Assembly (NCBI RefSeq): GCF_963676685.1
Contig: NC_092346.1
Location: 27,851,133 to 27,915,132 of the forward strand
Length of the DNA stretch: 64,000 nucleotides
Direction: 5' to 3'
Origin: Mytilus edulis
Taxonomy: Eukaryota > Mollusca > Bivalvia > Mytilida > Mytilidae
The notes under the pieces were generated by a model, which was given only the letters and a program-made list of their open reading frames with translations, made no database searches and was not told the origin of the DNA. A program made the position numbers and the translations under genes. Positions 13,785-24,925 of the stretch are shown piece after piece (position 1 is the first letter of the stretch; every line of letters begins with the position of its first letter).

Positions 13785-13838
13785 TTGCGTCCGACGCGCT
13801 TTTCGGGATTTACCTTCACCAGGAACGCTCAAAGCCAA
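13785..13838 (-). ncRNA. Hammerhead-like repeat module, decayed
   Basis: The minus strand reads TTTGAGCGTTC, CTGGTGA, AGG...CCC stem, GAAAA, GCGCGTCGGACGCA. Same order of parts as the modules at 23.2 and 27.0 kb, with a changed core. Confidence 0.3.
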
Positions 13839-13935
13839 ACATTTGAAAATGCGTAAAAAGAGAAATTTAAAATGTTTATCAGCCTAAGAAAGTAGCAATG
13901 TTCACACAGTAGAATCTTTTACACAAATTATTGTC

Positions 13936-14150
13936 TTATATGTAGACATTGCTATATTCGTCCACTTCAGCACACATCCAGTAAATGTTTGTGATGCAGG
14001 CCTTTTGAAAAATAGTCCGTTCATCTTCGTCCAGATCGAAGTCTGTATGGCATGATAAGATGCATGCCAAAAAGTCCTTGTCTCGCCGCGATATAGCCTT
14101 TTTGTGCTTATGCGGCGTAAAGCAACCAAGAACATTGGGCGACAAAAGTA
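13936..14150 (-). other. Unassigned coding-like patch
   Basis: The minus strand reads NVLGCFTPHKHKKAISRRDK, then DFLACILSCHTDFDLDEDER and TIFQKACITNIYWMCAEVDE, ending YSNVYI stop. Base composition is richer in G and C than the flanks and the peptide looks protein-like, but I do not recognise it and see no clear splice sites. It could be an exon, a transposon fragment or chance. Confidence 0.25.
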
Positions 14151-14175
14151 AATTTTGTATGCAAATTATAAAATT

Positions 14176-14440
14176 GAGAATGGAAATGGGGAATGTGTCA
14201 AAGAGACAACAACCCGACCAAATAAAAAACAACAGCAGAGGGTCACCAACAGGTCTTCAATGTAGCGAAAAATTCCCGCACCCGGAGGCGTCCTTCAGCT
14301 GGCCCCTGAACAAATATATACTAGTCCAGTGATAATGAACGCCATACTAATTTCCAAATTGTACACAAGAAACTAAAATTAAAATAATACAAGACTAACA
14401 AAGGCCAGAGGCTCCTGACTTGGGACAGGCGCAAAAATGC
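14176..14440 (+). repeat. Dispersed repeat family C, long
   Basis: GAGAATGGAAATGGGGAATG, GTCAAAGAGACAACAACCCG, CCTTCAGCTGGCCCCTG, ending GACTTGGGACAGGCGCA. Confidence 0.65.
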
Positions 14441-14805
14441 GGCGGGGTTAAACATGTTTGTGAGATCTCAACCCTCCCCCTATACCTCTAACCAATGTAG
14501 AAAAGTAAACGTATAACAATACGCACATTAAAATTCAGTTCAAGAGAAGTCCGAGTCTGATGTCAGAAGATGTAACCAAAGAAAATAAACAAAATGACAA
14601 TAATACATAAATAACAACAGACTACTAGCAGTTAACTGACATGCCAGCTCCAGACTTCAATTAAACTGACTGAAAGATTATGATTTCATCATATGAACAT
14701 CAGGCACAATCCTTCCCGTTAGGGGTTTAGTATCATACCATCATAACATATATGAGAAGAACATAACCCGTGTCATGCCAACAACTGTTTTTAGAATAAA
14801 TGTGT

Positions 14806-16738
14806 TTAGTTTCGATGCAAAGACCATATCAGTGACTCAATATTAACGCCAAAATATGCAATATTTAATGACTTGACAACAGTATCGTAATTATATCCCT
14901 TCTTAATAAGTCTATTCAAAGGTTTTGTAAGTTTTTGAGGTGAATACTGACACCTTTGTGCTTTATAAAGAATATTTCCATAAAAAAATTGGATGTGAAA
15001 TACCTGAACGTATTAGAAGTCTGCATGTTGAACTATATTTACGAATGATGTCTTTATACCGATGATAAAATTTAGTAAATGTTTTGACTAGTTTGTGATA
15101 TCGAAAACCCTGGTGTAATAATTTTTCAGTAATACATAAATTTCTCTCGTTAAAATCTAAAACATTGTTACATACACGAGCGAATCGTACAAGTTGAGAT
15201 ATATAAACACCGTAAGATGGTGACAAGGGAACGTCACCATCTAAAAACGGATAATTAACGATAGGAAATGAAAAATCATCCCTTTTATCATAAATTTTAG
15301 TATTCAGCTTTCCATTAGTGATATAGATATCAAGATCGAGAAAAGGGCAGTGGTCATTGTTAGTATTAGCTTTATTTAAAGTAAGTTCAACAGGATAAAT
15401 TTCATTAATATACATACTGAAGTCGTCATTATTGAGAGCCAAAATATCATCCAAATATCTAAAAGTATTATTAAATTTGTTTATCAGATGTTGTTTCGAT
15501 GGGTCTTTGCTTATTTTTGTCATAAATTGTAACTCATAACAATACAAAAACAGGTCCGCAATAAGTGGTGCACAGTTAGTCCCCATTGGAATTCCGATAA
15601 TCTGACGATATACGGAATCCCCAAAAAATGTTATCTAGTAAAAATTCAAGGGCATATATAGTATCAAAGCATGTCCAATTAACATAGTTTTTTTGTTTAT
15701 TGCTACTAAAAAATGACCTAAAAGAGTTTGAACATATATATTCACATTCTGATTTTTTGAATGCCCATTTAATTAGGTGTGTGAATTTTTTCCTAATGAG
15801 AATGTGAGGCAATGTGGTATACAGGGTAGAAAAATCAAAACTTTGAACAGATTCAAAATCACCAATATAAGCATGCAATTTATCAAGAACTTCCAACGAG
15901 TTCTTGACACTCCAAAAGTAATTTATTCCACTTTTTTCGAAGGCCTTATTTGAACAATTTATTATCAGGTTTTTAATTGTACCAAGTGTGCTGGTAAGAA
16001 GAATAGACAATTTAGTAGTTGCACAATGGCTTGAAGACGAAATAAATCTATATTTGTAAGGGGTTTTGTGTAGCTTCGGAAGCCAATACATAGTTGGGAC
16101 TTTCATTGTATTTGGCTCTGCTTGTAAAGCGGTGGCTAAAAGTTTATGTTTGTTACAGATTTCGTTTTCTGAAAATGGAGTCAGTTGGAATGTTGGTGAA
16201 TTGGTGATTTCCTTTTTCAGAACCTCAATGTAAAATTTACGTCAAACAATAATAATATTATTAGCAGCTTTATCGGCCGGGACAAAAACAAATTCCTTGG
16301 CTAGTTCTTTTAGTTTATGTTTGATACGAGAAATAGGTTTATTGTGGTTATTGTTTATAGTAAAATGTTCTTTAAAATGTTGAATACGAATATCAACTAT
16401 CTTCATTACTGAATTAAAAAAAGAGTCCAAAGATTTTTTGTCAGCTTTTTCCCGTTTTATCCATTTCATACAGTAAGTATGGAGTGAGTCGTGGATGATA
16501 TTACGACACTCATTCAAATTAATAATTGACGGCGGACGATATTTAGGTCCTTTACTGAGGAATGATTTTAACTCTCGGTCTTGAACGATGTTAAGATCTC
16601 CTGTTATAACATGGGAAATGGGTCCATAAATATATTCGGAATTACTGCAATTACATGAAGTAGGTGTATTTTCACTGATATTAACATCTTTACACAATTG
16701 ACTATAATTAAACACAAATTTCCGGGTAGATTTCTTGT
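14806..16738 (-). pseudogene. Reverse-transcriptase retroelement ORF, broken (Penelope-like affinity suspected)
   Basis: The minus strand encodes one retroelement polyprotein in three pieces. N-terminal part: FNYSQLCKDVNIS to FVPADKAANNIIIV. Reverse transcriptase: YWLPKLHKTPYKYRFI, motif A QSFDFSTLYTTLPH, then GIPMGTNCAPLIADLF and the catalytic box FRYLDDILALNN near 15436-15462, then FLDLDIYI and the thumb-like YGVYISQLVRFARVC; the end reads HPIFYGNILYKAQ to SLHRN stop. Lesions: TGA in place of a Cys codon at 16242-16244; a one-base insertion near 15626-15633; an extra base in the A-run 14982-14988. No endonuclease domain seen. The RT class with GTNCAPL and YLDD is abundant in invertebrates; I suspect a Penelope-like lineage but cannot prove it. 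Its 5' end abuts a truncated foldback satellite element, so it may have inserted there. Confidence 0.8.
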
Positions 16739-17203
16739 AGTTTAGTTTGGATTCTGTGAACTAATTTGCATACAAAATCGACTTTTGTTACACAAAATTG
16801 ACAAAATTGAATTTTGTCTTTCAATTTTGTCTCACAAAAGTCAATTTTGTGAGATAAAATTGACAAAATTCTCACAAAAGTAAATTTTGTCTCACAATAT
16901 TGAATCTTGTCTAACACAATTGCCTTTTGTGTTTTAATTTCCATATCAGGTAACAAAAGTCAATTTTGTATGCAAATAATTTTATATTTGCATACTTTTT
17001 TGACAAAATTGACTTTTGCCATGATAAAAATGAATTTTGTCTACAAAAATGAATTTTGTCTGCAAAAATGAATTTTGTCATCACAAAATTGAAGTTCTCA
17101 TAAAACAAGTCTGTATCACATAGTTTTGTAAGACAAACACGATTTTGTTATGACAGAATTGAATTTTGTACAAAACCACAAAAGTTCGATTCGGCGCCCC
17201 GTA
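16736..17203 (-). mobile_element. Truncated foldback satellite element
   Basis: Starts, on the minus strand, with TACGGGGCGCCGAAT and TTGTGGTTTTGTAC, then palindromic AAAATTCAATTTTGT units. It matches the full element at 57495-58393 up to AACAGAATCCAAACTAAACTA-like sequence, where it stops at the RT relic. No protein. Confidence 0.75.
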
Positions 17204-17221
17204 GACGGGTTAAGACACATA

Positions 17222-17365
17222 TATTGACATTTATAGCTAATCATGCGGTATGGGCTTTGCTCATTGTTAAAGGCTGTACGTTGACCTATAGTTGTTAATT
17301 TCTGTGTCATTTTGATCTCTTGTGGAGAGTTTTCTCATTGGCAATCATACAACATCTTCTATTTT
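17222..17365 (-). repeat. Dispersed repeat family A, inverted
   Basis: Minus-strand copy (GCGGTATGGGCTTTGCTCAT on plus, ending GGCAATCATACAACATCTTC). It lies between the LINE relic and the foldback element. Confidence 0.7.
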
Positions 17366-17379
17366 TATATAGTAATGGA

Positions 17380-19970
17380 TGGTTTCGGCTAAAAGTCCAT
17401 GCCGGATGAAGACCTTTTAAAAGTGTATGTATACGGGCAAAGAATTTAAAATCTTTGTCTATTTGTGTGCTGAAACGCCACAACGATTCCTCGGTTTCTT
17501 GGACGGCAACTTTTACTTTCTTATTACATTGAATGTACGTCAGGAAATGGCCCGTACTCAGGTAATTATCAAAGTCTGACAATCTATAATTTATAAAAAT
17601 TCTATGTATATCAGAAATAAATCCAGTTATATTTAAATTCCATAGCTCGGGAAAGAAATATCTGCTTCAGAATCGTCGAGGCTTTCATTATTAACACTAA
17701 TTTTCCAAGAAATAATAATTTCCGTTCATTTATGTGTGACTCTGCGGATTTCAAGCCAATCAATGCATTTACTATATCAGATATAGTTAGCCTTGGTAGT
17801 CCCTGTATCGATTTACATACATATCGCTGTGCACGTTCTCGTAATAAAATATCGGTGTTGGTAATGTCGGTCCACAATTCGCAGTAGAAAAAAGCTTGCG
17901 TGAAACATACCTGACGAACTATACGATTATAAGTGTCAATACTAATAACGGAAGGATGTTAACCAGAATTGGTTAACCCTAATGCTGAAGATCGTAATGT
18001 TCTGCAGGTTTGACGTGTTCTTTCCATAGATTAAGTTTTCTGTTCAGTAGCACTCCTACATGTATTGCAGACATTTCCAATTGTATGCTGCTGTTGTACA
18101 GTTGAATATTCGTTTGTTGTTTGGATATTGAAAGTTTGAGTTGAATGCTTTTCAGTGGGTTAAACTTAAATTTCCAGTCAATGCTATAATTTTCGCATAC
18201 TGTTACCATCGTCTGCATGTTACAACAGTTTGTATTGATCAACACGATATCCTCTGCTTGTACGGGTGATAAAATATGAATGTCCGTTACGAGTATGCCA
18301 TGTCTACAGTCGGAGAGCTCTGCTAACAAGTCATTACTGTATAACAAATACAATGTAGATGATAAGCTGCTCCCTTTGCGAACACCCCGATGAACTGGGA
18401 AGAATCGTGAGATTCGTCCGTTGTAAAGAACTGCACTGTTAGCGTCAGAGAACATGTTAGCTTTAAGCATCCATGATTTTCCAGGTACTCCATATTTAAG
18501 CAATTTATACAATAATCCATTGTGACAAACCGTATCAAATGCCTTTGTTGGATCGAGTTAAACAACTTTTACATTTTCTAGTTTTAAAGATGGTGATAAA
18601 TGGATTCATGGATATTTATGATGTATGTAAACACGATAAACACTGTTCCATATGCCGTTTGCTGTTGGATTGGAAAGCCTTTTTTTTTTTAATTCTACTT
18701 TTAAATCCATTATTTTGTCAAACACTTTTTCGATCCACTTTGATGAACATATTCCTAGATAAAGAAAAAATCAAACTTGATTTCCAAGATTTGGGAGAAA
18801 AAAGTTATCAAACTAAGTTGAAAAGCTTTGTCAAATGATTTCTCAAACTGTTACCACCGTATTTCAGATGTTCATATTCGATGTTATCCAATCCGGACGC
18901 TTCATCAGGCTCTTAAACACTTTCCCTATTCCGTTAACAGTAATATTTAACTGAGTATTGTCATAAAATGTTCCTCTGAAATCTTTGTGAGCCACCTCAC
19001 TTGTCTTGGTTATCTCCCGTTCCTTGTCACTAATCAGTTCTGATTCGGTATTTTGTTTGAAAGTGCTCGATCTATCTTTCTAAAGTATCATCCTGAGTCT
19101 AACATCGTCTCCCATTTACAATTAGTCTAGATAAGCAACTTTTTGACTTTTTATTTTTGTTCAGAAATGACCAACATCAAAATCCTTTTTCGAGTGAATC
19201 ATATGTCTCTTGCATATGATTTTGATATGCATTTCGTAATTAATTCATGTGTTCACCCCTTGGTCTATTATTAGAAATTCTTAGTTAACGTTTTGAAGCC
19301 ATATGTTTATGCAACGAAAGATATTTTACGAAAGTTTTGTGTGGTACAGTTTCTCTTTCTGCTTGCTGTATGGCATCGACTATATTTGAATAATAACACT
19401 TTATATCACGATTAGAACATCCTAAATTCTGTATTTCTACGCCCCCTAGATGCTGTGAAGTTGCAAAAGAGAAGTCCCTATTCCATGATACCTTACATTG
19501 TTTTATTATTGTTCCAGTGTATGGAGTTACTGTATTGTCTTATTTAAGCTTGGCTATAATTGGGTGATGATCCGAAACATCAAATGAATGATCGTCTAAC
19601 ACACATGTAGAATCTTCAAAGACAGATATTTTCCCTTGATATCAAAATATGGTCTTTAGCAATAGATGGATCATTTTCATACGACTGGAATGTAAATGTA
19701 TTATCTTACAGAAAGGATTATAAATGTAAAGAAATGAGACTAAATTCGTGCAAAACCTTTGCAAATGTTTCCGATCGTTTATCTCGAACAGAACTGAATG
19801 ATCTCCGACCTTTTACTTTGGTGTGTATATCTCCAAGGATGATGACCGTTCCTAGAGTATATCATGAATATTTCATACAGCCACTCATCGTAAATTCTTA
19901 AATGTTCGAATGGTTTTGACAATGCAAGTAAGTTTACGCAGAAACGATATATACTTTCGGAGTTAAAGAT
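17380..19970 (-). pseudogene. Non-LTR (LINE, CR1/Jockey-like) retrotransposon pol relic
   Basis: The minus strand carries, in order, an endonuclease remnant (GDIHTKVKGRRS; SDHHPI near 19556-19576), linker with several stops, RT start (DEASGLDNIEYEHLKYGG), TKAFDTVCHNGLLYKLLKYG, GVRKGSSLSSTLYLLYSNDL, the active-site region VQAEDIVLI near 18237-18265, and C-terminal LLRERAQRYVCKSIQGLPRL. Many stops and frame changes break it. The first Asp of the usual A-D-D box is Glu here. This order (endonuclease then RT, no LTRs seen) fits a CR1/Jockey-type LINE; the exact clade is uncertain. Inactive. Confidence 0.8.
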
Positions 19971-20399
19971 GTGAATTTCTATTCCTGTTTACGCTTGTCG
20001 TCTATCAATTCTTTCAACATATTTATGTTGCCTGTACCAAGTCAGGAATATGACAGTTCTTGTCCATTCGTTTTTTATGTGTTTTGTTAATTGATTTTGC
20101 CATTCCGAATTGATTTTCCTCTAAGTTCAGTATTTTTGTGATTTTACTTTTTTTTAAAGATTGAAGATTTAGCAATAAAAGTCACACCCCTTCCATAAAT
20201 AAGGATGAGACAATGCAATATTTATAATAACATTAGTTTGAAAAAACCCCAGATCTTACAAAAAGTAACTCTAGTCAACAAATATCTAAAACACAGAATG
20301 TAACAAAATAACACATAAAAATTCAATAAAAAGTCAAGTGTATAATTATAATCAATCAAATGAACACTATATGCTTTAATCAAATGTCTGGTAAAAAAC

Positions 20400-20773
20400 A
20401 ACTAGAGACAGATCTTTAAACAGTAGTTAGAATCCCTTGATTTAAGATTCTAACTACTGTTTGTCTCAAATATTAGAAAGTTCAACCACTGTTTCTTTTA
20501 TAAATAGAAAGATCTCAAAATTTAGATTAACAGCATAATGGAGACAAGTTTTACAGTTTCTGAGATTTCAGGCATTAAGGAGACATGTATTAAAAGTAAT
20601 CAGATATATGCATTGTTTCTTACATATACAGCTCTCAATACAGGATATTTTACAATTATTTTTGATAACTAGGATCACATATCTTAAATATTGGAGATTT
20701 CAGCTTCTATTTTTGATATAAAGTCATGATTTATATTTTTCTGATATAGACCGCTCTTAAATCGAGGAGACCT
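20400..20773 (-). repeat. Degenerate 3' tail repeats of copy 1
   Basis: After the stop the minus strand repeats a loose unit of about 50 nt built from AGAAACAGTGGTTGAA, AATCTCCTAATATTT and AAGATCTGTCTC. The same series follows the other two copies. It includes a perfect 17-bp hairpin at 20418-20462. Confidence 0.6.
20418..20462. repeat. Perfect 17-bp stem hairpin in copy 1 tail
   Basis: AAACAGTAGTTAGAATC, 11-nt loop, GATTCTAACTACTGTTT. The other two copies have only one arm at the matching place, so a local inverted duplication formed here. Confidence 0.75.
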
Positions 20774-20831
20774 TCATTTTTCTGTTTCGGTAACAGTTAT
20801 TGGTTCTTTGGACATAATACTGTGTAAAACT
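20774..20831 (-). CDS. Copy 1 exon 4 (58 nt, stop TGA)
   Basis: Acceptor TTTTCAG, then the frame VLHSIMSKEPITVTETEK and stop. The paralogs read VLYSIMSSEPVSVTETV at the same place, which supports this small exon. It is too short to be found as an open frame alone. Confidence 0.82.
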
Positions 20832-23800
20832 CTGAAAATAGAATATTAATATCATGTTGAATTTTACAAAAATGTATACATGCATATATTGTGCTCTTAA
20901 ACCTCATTTTGATAATCTTATAACAATCCACGAACTAGCTTTCAGTAAATGTGATTAGTTTTGGTGCTCTGATGGTAATGCTTCAAATCCAACAGTTTTG
21001 TGCATTTAAAATAAACAAAGATGCAAAGAGATATGGAGAAGATCCGAAACGATACTGTGTTGTGTGTCTTGTTTTGTGAGAGTTCTTCTCTCGATCTGAT
21101 AAGTCATATTATTGGATAGATATGAAGATGTACATTTTGCTTTTAGGATTCAAAAGGATTACAAAAATTGTATTTTCACTGCCAGATAAAACTCCCTTCT
21201 ATAATGAATATGTGTACATTATTGCAGAAAAGTTTGAAAAATTAATTGATTCAAAAATGTGTATACAGAATAAACTGTTGACACATATATATGACTTGCC
21301 TGTACGTAACTTTGATAACTATTGAATGCAAACTTTCAAACAAAAATTGCAATACTTTGAACATGTAAACTATGCAAAACACTCGGTCATTTAACCATGA
21401 CTGATGATGTGGGCAAAATAGTCTCAGAAGAAATTTGCCAATTCTTATACAACTGAACAACAAATATCATTGCTCATAAATGTTTTATCATGAATGGTTC
21501 CTCTTAAAACTAACCTAAACACAATCTTAACATATTACCTAAACAGAAGTTTTACAGTCGACCATGACTGAGGGAATGAGGTCATATAACCTCCATGAAA
21601 ATGATAGTACAAATAAAAATACAACTGCATACCTAATATCATTGACTTACTATTAAATTCATCCATCTGAAACTGACATAATCTGGTAATAATGCAACAG
21701 TTTTAAAGTCAATAGACCATGACTCATGGAAACAAACATCCAACAAGGCAAAAAAGTATAGTTGTAAAAGTTAGAGGGGACACGTTCGGAAAAAAGTTTT
21801 AATTTTAAAAACTTTTATCTTACCCGAATTTTTTCCGTGCATTTCGTGCTTGAATACAAAAATTATAAAAAGAAAAAGTGTACTAAAGATTATACTTACA
21901 TAGATAAACATAATTCTATGACTAGAATTCCAGCCGTTATCAAGAACACCAACCCTGGAAGATAGTTAACAGTCTCTTTGTAAACAATACCATAAAACAG
22001 TTGTGCAAGAGACGTCAGCAATAATTCAGAACTACTAATACAAGCAAAAAGGCTTCCTAAAAATAAATTGTAATGATAAATACAGCAAGAACATTCTTTT
22101 AGCGACATACTGAATAAATGTCTGCTGTAGATTTAATTGATTCTTTGTGTATTCTCATCCTTTTTAATGGTACAGCTGTGTTGCCTATCACATTTCAATT
22201 TAGTGAAAGCACGACTTTGTTCGTCCGGTGATCAGAGCCTTGGCTAAACCATTTGCCGATTTCATCTAGCCTTGATAAAAACTGTTTTTAGTGTCATAAG
22301 CCTGAACTCAAACATAACTCTGTTCATCAGGATATCCGAATCCAAACATTACTGAATTTAAAAATTGACAAGAGGCTACTAAAATCAGTCTTATGACTAT
22401 CTTTCATCATTTGACATGTTCATTGGATGACACAATAGATTAGATAAAAACACAGAATCATACTTTTGACATGATCTAACAAAAGTTTGTACAAAACATT
22501 ACCTTGCTCAACTGGTGACACCAGCCTTGAAAGAACCGATCTTAGTAAGGGGGAAATCGAGACTGCCATTATACCAATCACTGCATCTGTAATATAGTAA
22601 TAGTATAAAAATAGATCAAAACTATTCAGTAACACTTATGAAGAAAATTATTCTATGATATGTTTTTGGTTTTCCCACTAAGGCCTTTTTAGTGTTGATA
22701 CTAATGATTTATGCCTTTTGTGTGCCAGACTGATCTTGATCTCGAAAGTATTTCATTACGTTTAGTCCAGAAACAAATATCGTACTCACAAACAGGGACA
22801 TATCGTAGATTTATTTTCTTTTTTATAAAAAAATATTTTTTGGATAAAGATTGCATGTAATGAAAACCCAATGGTACTGATTTGATATCTAAATCTTCCA
22901 ATGTCAATAACTTTGCGATACACCAAATATAGTGCATTGATCTAAGATTTTAAATATCTTAACCATGAAGATTTCAAGAAATTTATCAATGACATATGTG
23001 TTCAGATATTGAAATTACAAAATAAAAATTATATAACAAGTGCAAGGTGCAGAAATCTAATACAATATATGTTTGCTGTATTATCTTCTGACTTAACGGT
23101 GTTTTACCTGCATATCTTGATGAATTCGACATTTGCGATGTTCGTGTGACCTGTCCTACGTCTATTAGCCTTAGTCAGAGCATGTCTCTATGCTTTAGAT
23201 GAACTCCATGCTCTTCAACTTTGTTCTTGTTTGTCTATATGACAATTTGGATCTGAGCATCACTAATGAGTCTTATGTAGACGAAACGCGCGTCTGGCGT
23301 ATCAAATTATAATCCTGGTACCTTTGATAACTATTTAATGCGGACGGCAGATCGAACTTAGATGCATGCAACATTTTTTTTATTCGACACGATCTAAAGA
23401 ATGTTATACACTCTACTGTTAAAGAAAATGTTTACCACCAGTGGTCTTTAGATTTTTCTGTGCTGTAAGGTTGTTCCTTCACTGGCACATACTCTTTATT
23501 TCTCTTTATTTTTTAACCGTTAATATACTTACATAAATAAACTATCAATTCTTTTGTACTAATAGCCAAAGTGACAGAGCTTGCTATGGCCGACACTGTT
23601 CCTGCTATTACAATGGTGTAATCTTCAAGGTATTTGTGTAAAATTTTAATGAAAACGAATATTGTACCCCAGTTCACTAAGATTTGGATGCATGTGAAAA
23701 TCTGAATGTGAACCCCACTCCAACACAACGGCTTATGTAGCAGGAATAAAGTAACAACGTTAGGTTTCCCCAAAAGTGCCCCAGCATTGATACACAATAT

Positions 23801-24655
23801 CATTTGTCCAATCAACATTTTTCTATTTCTTTTCCTATTTCCATTTCTGTACACATCGAAACAGGCGCACATAACTGATTTAGTGCATATCATGGTGTCC
23901 TTCTTTTTGTTTGTCTTAGCCGTCTCGGACAACAATGTTAATGTTAATATTAGAGACAAAACAGTACATGCGATGCACATTATCAATGGGTGTCTATAAT
24001 TCCCGTCTTTTATCCAAAAGCCAATACCTAAAATCGAAAATGCTACGGCAACGGCTTCAGTTCCTTCCAATATTGTTATCTTTATTGCTCTGTCTTTACC
24101 AGGAGTTGTAATATCGGCAATCATCCCCATCATTGCTGCTAAAAATAGACCAAAATGTCCGGTGATGCCGAGGAAAAATTCTCCCAAAGCTAAAAACCAG
24201 AGTGGCAACCCTTCGTAAACGGTAACAGTCATTACAATTTCTTTGAGTAAAATTCCAAACAATGGTAGATAAATTGGAAATTTTCTTCCGTATCTGTCAG
24301 TTAGTGAACCAAATACCAAAATAGGAACTACAGCGATTAACGTGCCAACGAATCCCAGATACATCAGTATGTTTGCGGATTCGGCTTGTACGATATTACT
24401 TGTATTGTTGGAAAATACATGGCCTTTTGGGCAGTGGTCAACGTTTGACTTTTCACCGTCTTCTCCATATTTCTTTGCAACTTCGTCTATAACATAAAAC
24501 TGTTGGATTGGAAGCATTGCCACCAAAGCTCCAAAATACAGAATAGAAATAATTTCTATTGCAATGAACTGGTATACTGGACGAAAAATGGCTGGTTTTT
24601 CAGTGGGCCCATTTGGTATGATCAAAAGTGATGTAGCTTTCTCGATGGAATCCAT
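20774..24655 (-). CDS. SLC46-family (proton-coupled folate transporter-like) MFS transporter, copy 1, four exons
   Basis: Join of exons 24655-23533, 22586-22503, 22056-21900 and 20831-20774 gives 1422 nt, 473 residues plus TGA, with GT/AG at every junction and phases 1, 1, 2. The product should be a multi-pass proton-coupled solute carrier; the substrate cannot be read from sequence. SLC46 members move folates, bile-acid-like or lysosomal small molecules. Seen: N-terminal hydrophobic segment near residue 30-50; an extracytoplasmic loop with a likely glycosylation site (NNTS); MFS signature GSLTDRYGRK after the second helix; MIADITTPGKDRA after the fourth; a basic cytoplasmic loop near 245-285; then the SLC46-typical RSVLSRLVSPVEQG followed by SLFACIS in exon 3. 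Start chosen because MDSIEK aligns with MDTIEE in both paralogs and lies just after a leader block shared by all three. It differs from the others in VSPVEQG (VSPDEQG elsewhere) and in its C-terminus. Family call firm; substrate unknown. Confidence 0.88.
20938..21062 (+). pseudogene. Antisense exon-1 relic inside intron 3 of copy 1
   Basis: On the strand opposite the host gene, a frame reading FGALMVMLQIQQF, then CAFKINKDAKRYGEDPKRYC aligns with exon 1 FGALMAMSPIQQFYV...KKYGEDGEK. It stays open for over 30 codons before TGA. Equivalent antisense relics sit at the same place in the other two copies, so it predates the duplications. Confidence 0.75.
21900..22056 (-). CDS. Copy 1 exon 3 (157 nt)
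   Basis: Begins GSLFACISSSELLL and ends at ELCLS with donor GTAAGT. It holds the last two hydrophobic segments. Length is identical to exon 3 of the other two copies. Confidence 0.88.
22503..22586 (-). CDS. Copy 1 exon 2 (84 nt)
   Basis: Encodes AVIGIMAVSIS then PLLRSVLSRLVSPVEQG. Acceptor TATTACAG and donor GTAATG flank it; phase 1 on both sides, as in the paralogs. Confidence 0.88.
23249..23335 (+). ncRNA. Hammerhead-ribozyme-like repeat module, decayed
   Basis: GATCTGAGCATCA, CTAATGA, stem GTCT-TATGT-AGAC, then GAAAC and GCGCGTCTGGCGTA, then TAATCC. The layout is that of a type I hammerhead core (CUGAUGA, stem II, GAAA), but G5 is A here. It sits in intron 1 of copy 1. Homology and activity are unproven. 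Confidence 0.4.
23533..24655 (-). CDS. Copy 1 exon 1 (374 codons plus 1 nt)
   Basis: Large first coding exon with most transmembrane segments. The donor GTAAGTAT follows TTTATTTAT at 23533; the open frame continues only a few codons into the intron, so the splice is preferred to the open-frame end. Confidence 0.9.
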
Positions 24656-24691
24656 TCTATATTATAAACTAAGAAAGTGAGAAATCATTCT
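24656..24691 (-). promoter_or_regulatory. Conserved leader block before copy 1 start
   Basis: The block TTTCTCACTTTCTTAG followed by TTTATAATATAG lies directly 5' of the ATG and is near-identical in all three paralogs. The AG one base before ATG after a pyrimidine-rich run could be the acceptor of a 5' UTR intron; it could equally be a plain 5' leader. Conservation is seen, function is inference. Confidence 0.4.
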
Positions 24692-24827
24692 AGAAGTTGT
24701 ATAGTAAATTTTACACAAGAGTTGTGTTCTGTACGATGTGTACTTACATGTTTCTGTGTTTCGAGTGTGCTTTGCTATACATAAAGAAATGTTACATATA
24801 ATAATTACAAATAGACATAATAGACAT

Positions 24828-24925
24828 TGTCTGGTTGACCCATTGGTGGCCTTCGGCTGGTTTTTTAAATCTTCGGTAAAGTTGTTGTCTCTTTGACACA
24901 ATCCCAATTTCCATTCTTAATTTTA
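24828..24925 (-). repeat. Dispersed repeat family C, inverted fragment
   Basis: Plus strand GGTGGCCTTCGGCTGG and GTTGTCTCTTTGACACAATC, ending CCAATTTCCATTCTTAATTT. It lies 5' of copy 1. Confidence 0.6.

Noticed and set aside
16708..17108. Minus-strand frames rich in KIDF/CETK motifs
   Set aside because: They translate the AAAATTCAATTTTGT satellite units of the truncated foldback element.
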